Of a DNA stretch of 22,993 bases, positions 22,821-22,993 are shown in pieces. The DNA comes from Bacteroidia bacterium (lineage in GTDB: Bacteria; Bacteroidota; Bacteroidia; Bacteroidales; Azobacteroidaceae): NCBI GenBank assembly GCA_025999255.1, contig BNXB01000018.1:1-22993 (forward strand), written 5' to 3'. The first letter of the stretch is position 1. Each line of letters opens with the position of its first letter. The position numbers and the translations under genes were made by a program. Under the pieces are notes generated by a model that made no database searches, was not told where the DNA came from, and saw only the letters and a list, made by a program, of their open reading frames with translations.

Positions 22821-22906
22821 ATCTTTGTCCCTCCGCCGGTATGATCCGGTTCAGGTTCAAAGGGTGTAATCTCAGCCCGACATATTTGACAGGCACCCCT
22901 AAAGAT
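22821..22906 (-). promoter_or_regulatory. TPP (thiamine pyrophosphate) riboswitch
   Basis: The minus strand carries the THI-box core in order: GGGGTGCC, GGGCTGAGA, ACACCC, TTTGAACCTGA, the CCGG-ATCATA-CCGG hairpin and CGGAGGGA. P1 is closed by ATCTTT (22901-22906) pairing with AAAGAT (22821-22826). All conserved blocks that contact the pyrimidine and the pyrophosphate of TPP are recognisable. It lies between the promoter and the TonB-dependent receptor gene, and ligand binding should lower receptor expression. Confidence 0.96.
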
Positions 22907-22914
22907 ATTGACCG

Positions 22915-22922
22915 CAAAGGTA
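22915..22922 (-). promoter_or_regulatory. Probable -7 element of the riboswitch/receptor transcript
   Basis: The minus strand reads TACCTTTG followed by C, a full TAnnTTTG match. The transcript would begin near 22909, just before the aptamer. The remaining bases to the window end are A/T-rich with no recognisable feature. Confidence 0.6.
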
Positions 22923-22993
22923 GAAAAAAAAATGAATTATAAAATGAATATGGATTTAAATTTTTGTTGTTAATTTTAATTGAAAAATTCATT

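Noticed and set aside
22777..22992. 71-codon minus-strand frame at the window end
   Set aside because: It translates straight through the promoter and the TPP riboswitch, which explain the sequence better.

Overview
The window reads as chromosomal DNA of a Bacteroidota species, most likely an anaerobic gut-type Bacteroidales. The evidence is a set of promoters of the Bacteroidota -7 type (TAnnTTTG), a TonB-dependent outer-membrane receptor under a TPP riboswitch, a DUF4294 protein, several outer-membrane barrels ending in Phe, and fermentative pta/ackA genes. An Odoribacteraceae-like origin is possible but is only a guess. I see no tRNA, rRNA, CRISPR array, insertion sequence or phage gene.

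Layout. 1-1182 (+): the C-terminus of a GHMP-family kinase, then mazG, closed by an unusual double hairpin. 1186-4413 (-): a pta / 3-hydroxyacyl-CoA-dehydrogenase-like / ackA operon for acetate and ATP formation from acetyl-CoA. 4493-7397 (-): a small lipoprotein, a zinc/manganese-type ABC binding protein and its ATPase, then an AEC-family transporter where the ABC permease would be expected. 7462-13948 (+): a uronate operon, kduI-uxaC-kdgK-kduD-eda plus an ExuT-like MFS importer. It takes unsaturated uronates from pectin or glycosaminoglycan breakdown, via 2-keto-3-deoxygluconate and its 6-phosphate, to pyruvate and glyceraldehyde 3-phosphate. Two of its internal gaps carry striking short-period repeats. 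14002-15640 (-): malate dehydrogenase translationally coupled to a LysE-type exporter. 15839-16453 (-): a TetR-like regulator. 16454-16806: a 353-base gap with a plus-strand promoter that leads to no gene (candidate small RNA). 16807-19713 (-): a two-gene outer-membrane operon, a PorV/PorQ-like barrel followed by a 677-residue barrel with an N-terminal ComEA-like helix-hairpin-helix domain. 19746-20355 (+): a divergent, possibly leaderless DUF4294 gene. 20430-22922 (-): a TonB-dependent receptor behind a complete TPP riboswitch, so probably a thiamine-compound receptor.

Best candidates for something new: the HhH/ComEA-barrel plus PorV-like pair; the 3-hydroxyacyl-CoA dehydrogenase homologue inside the pta-ackA operon that lacks the family's catalytic Asn; the decamer repeat family (GGGAGTTAYA) shared by two intergenic sites; and the orphan promoter near 16680. 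All assignments come from reading sequence and remembered family motifs; no database search was run.
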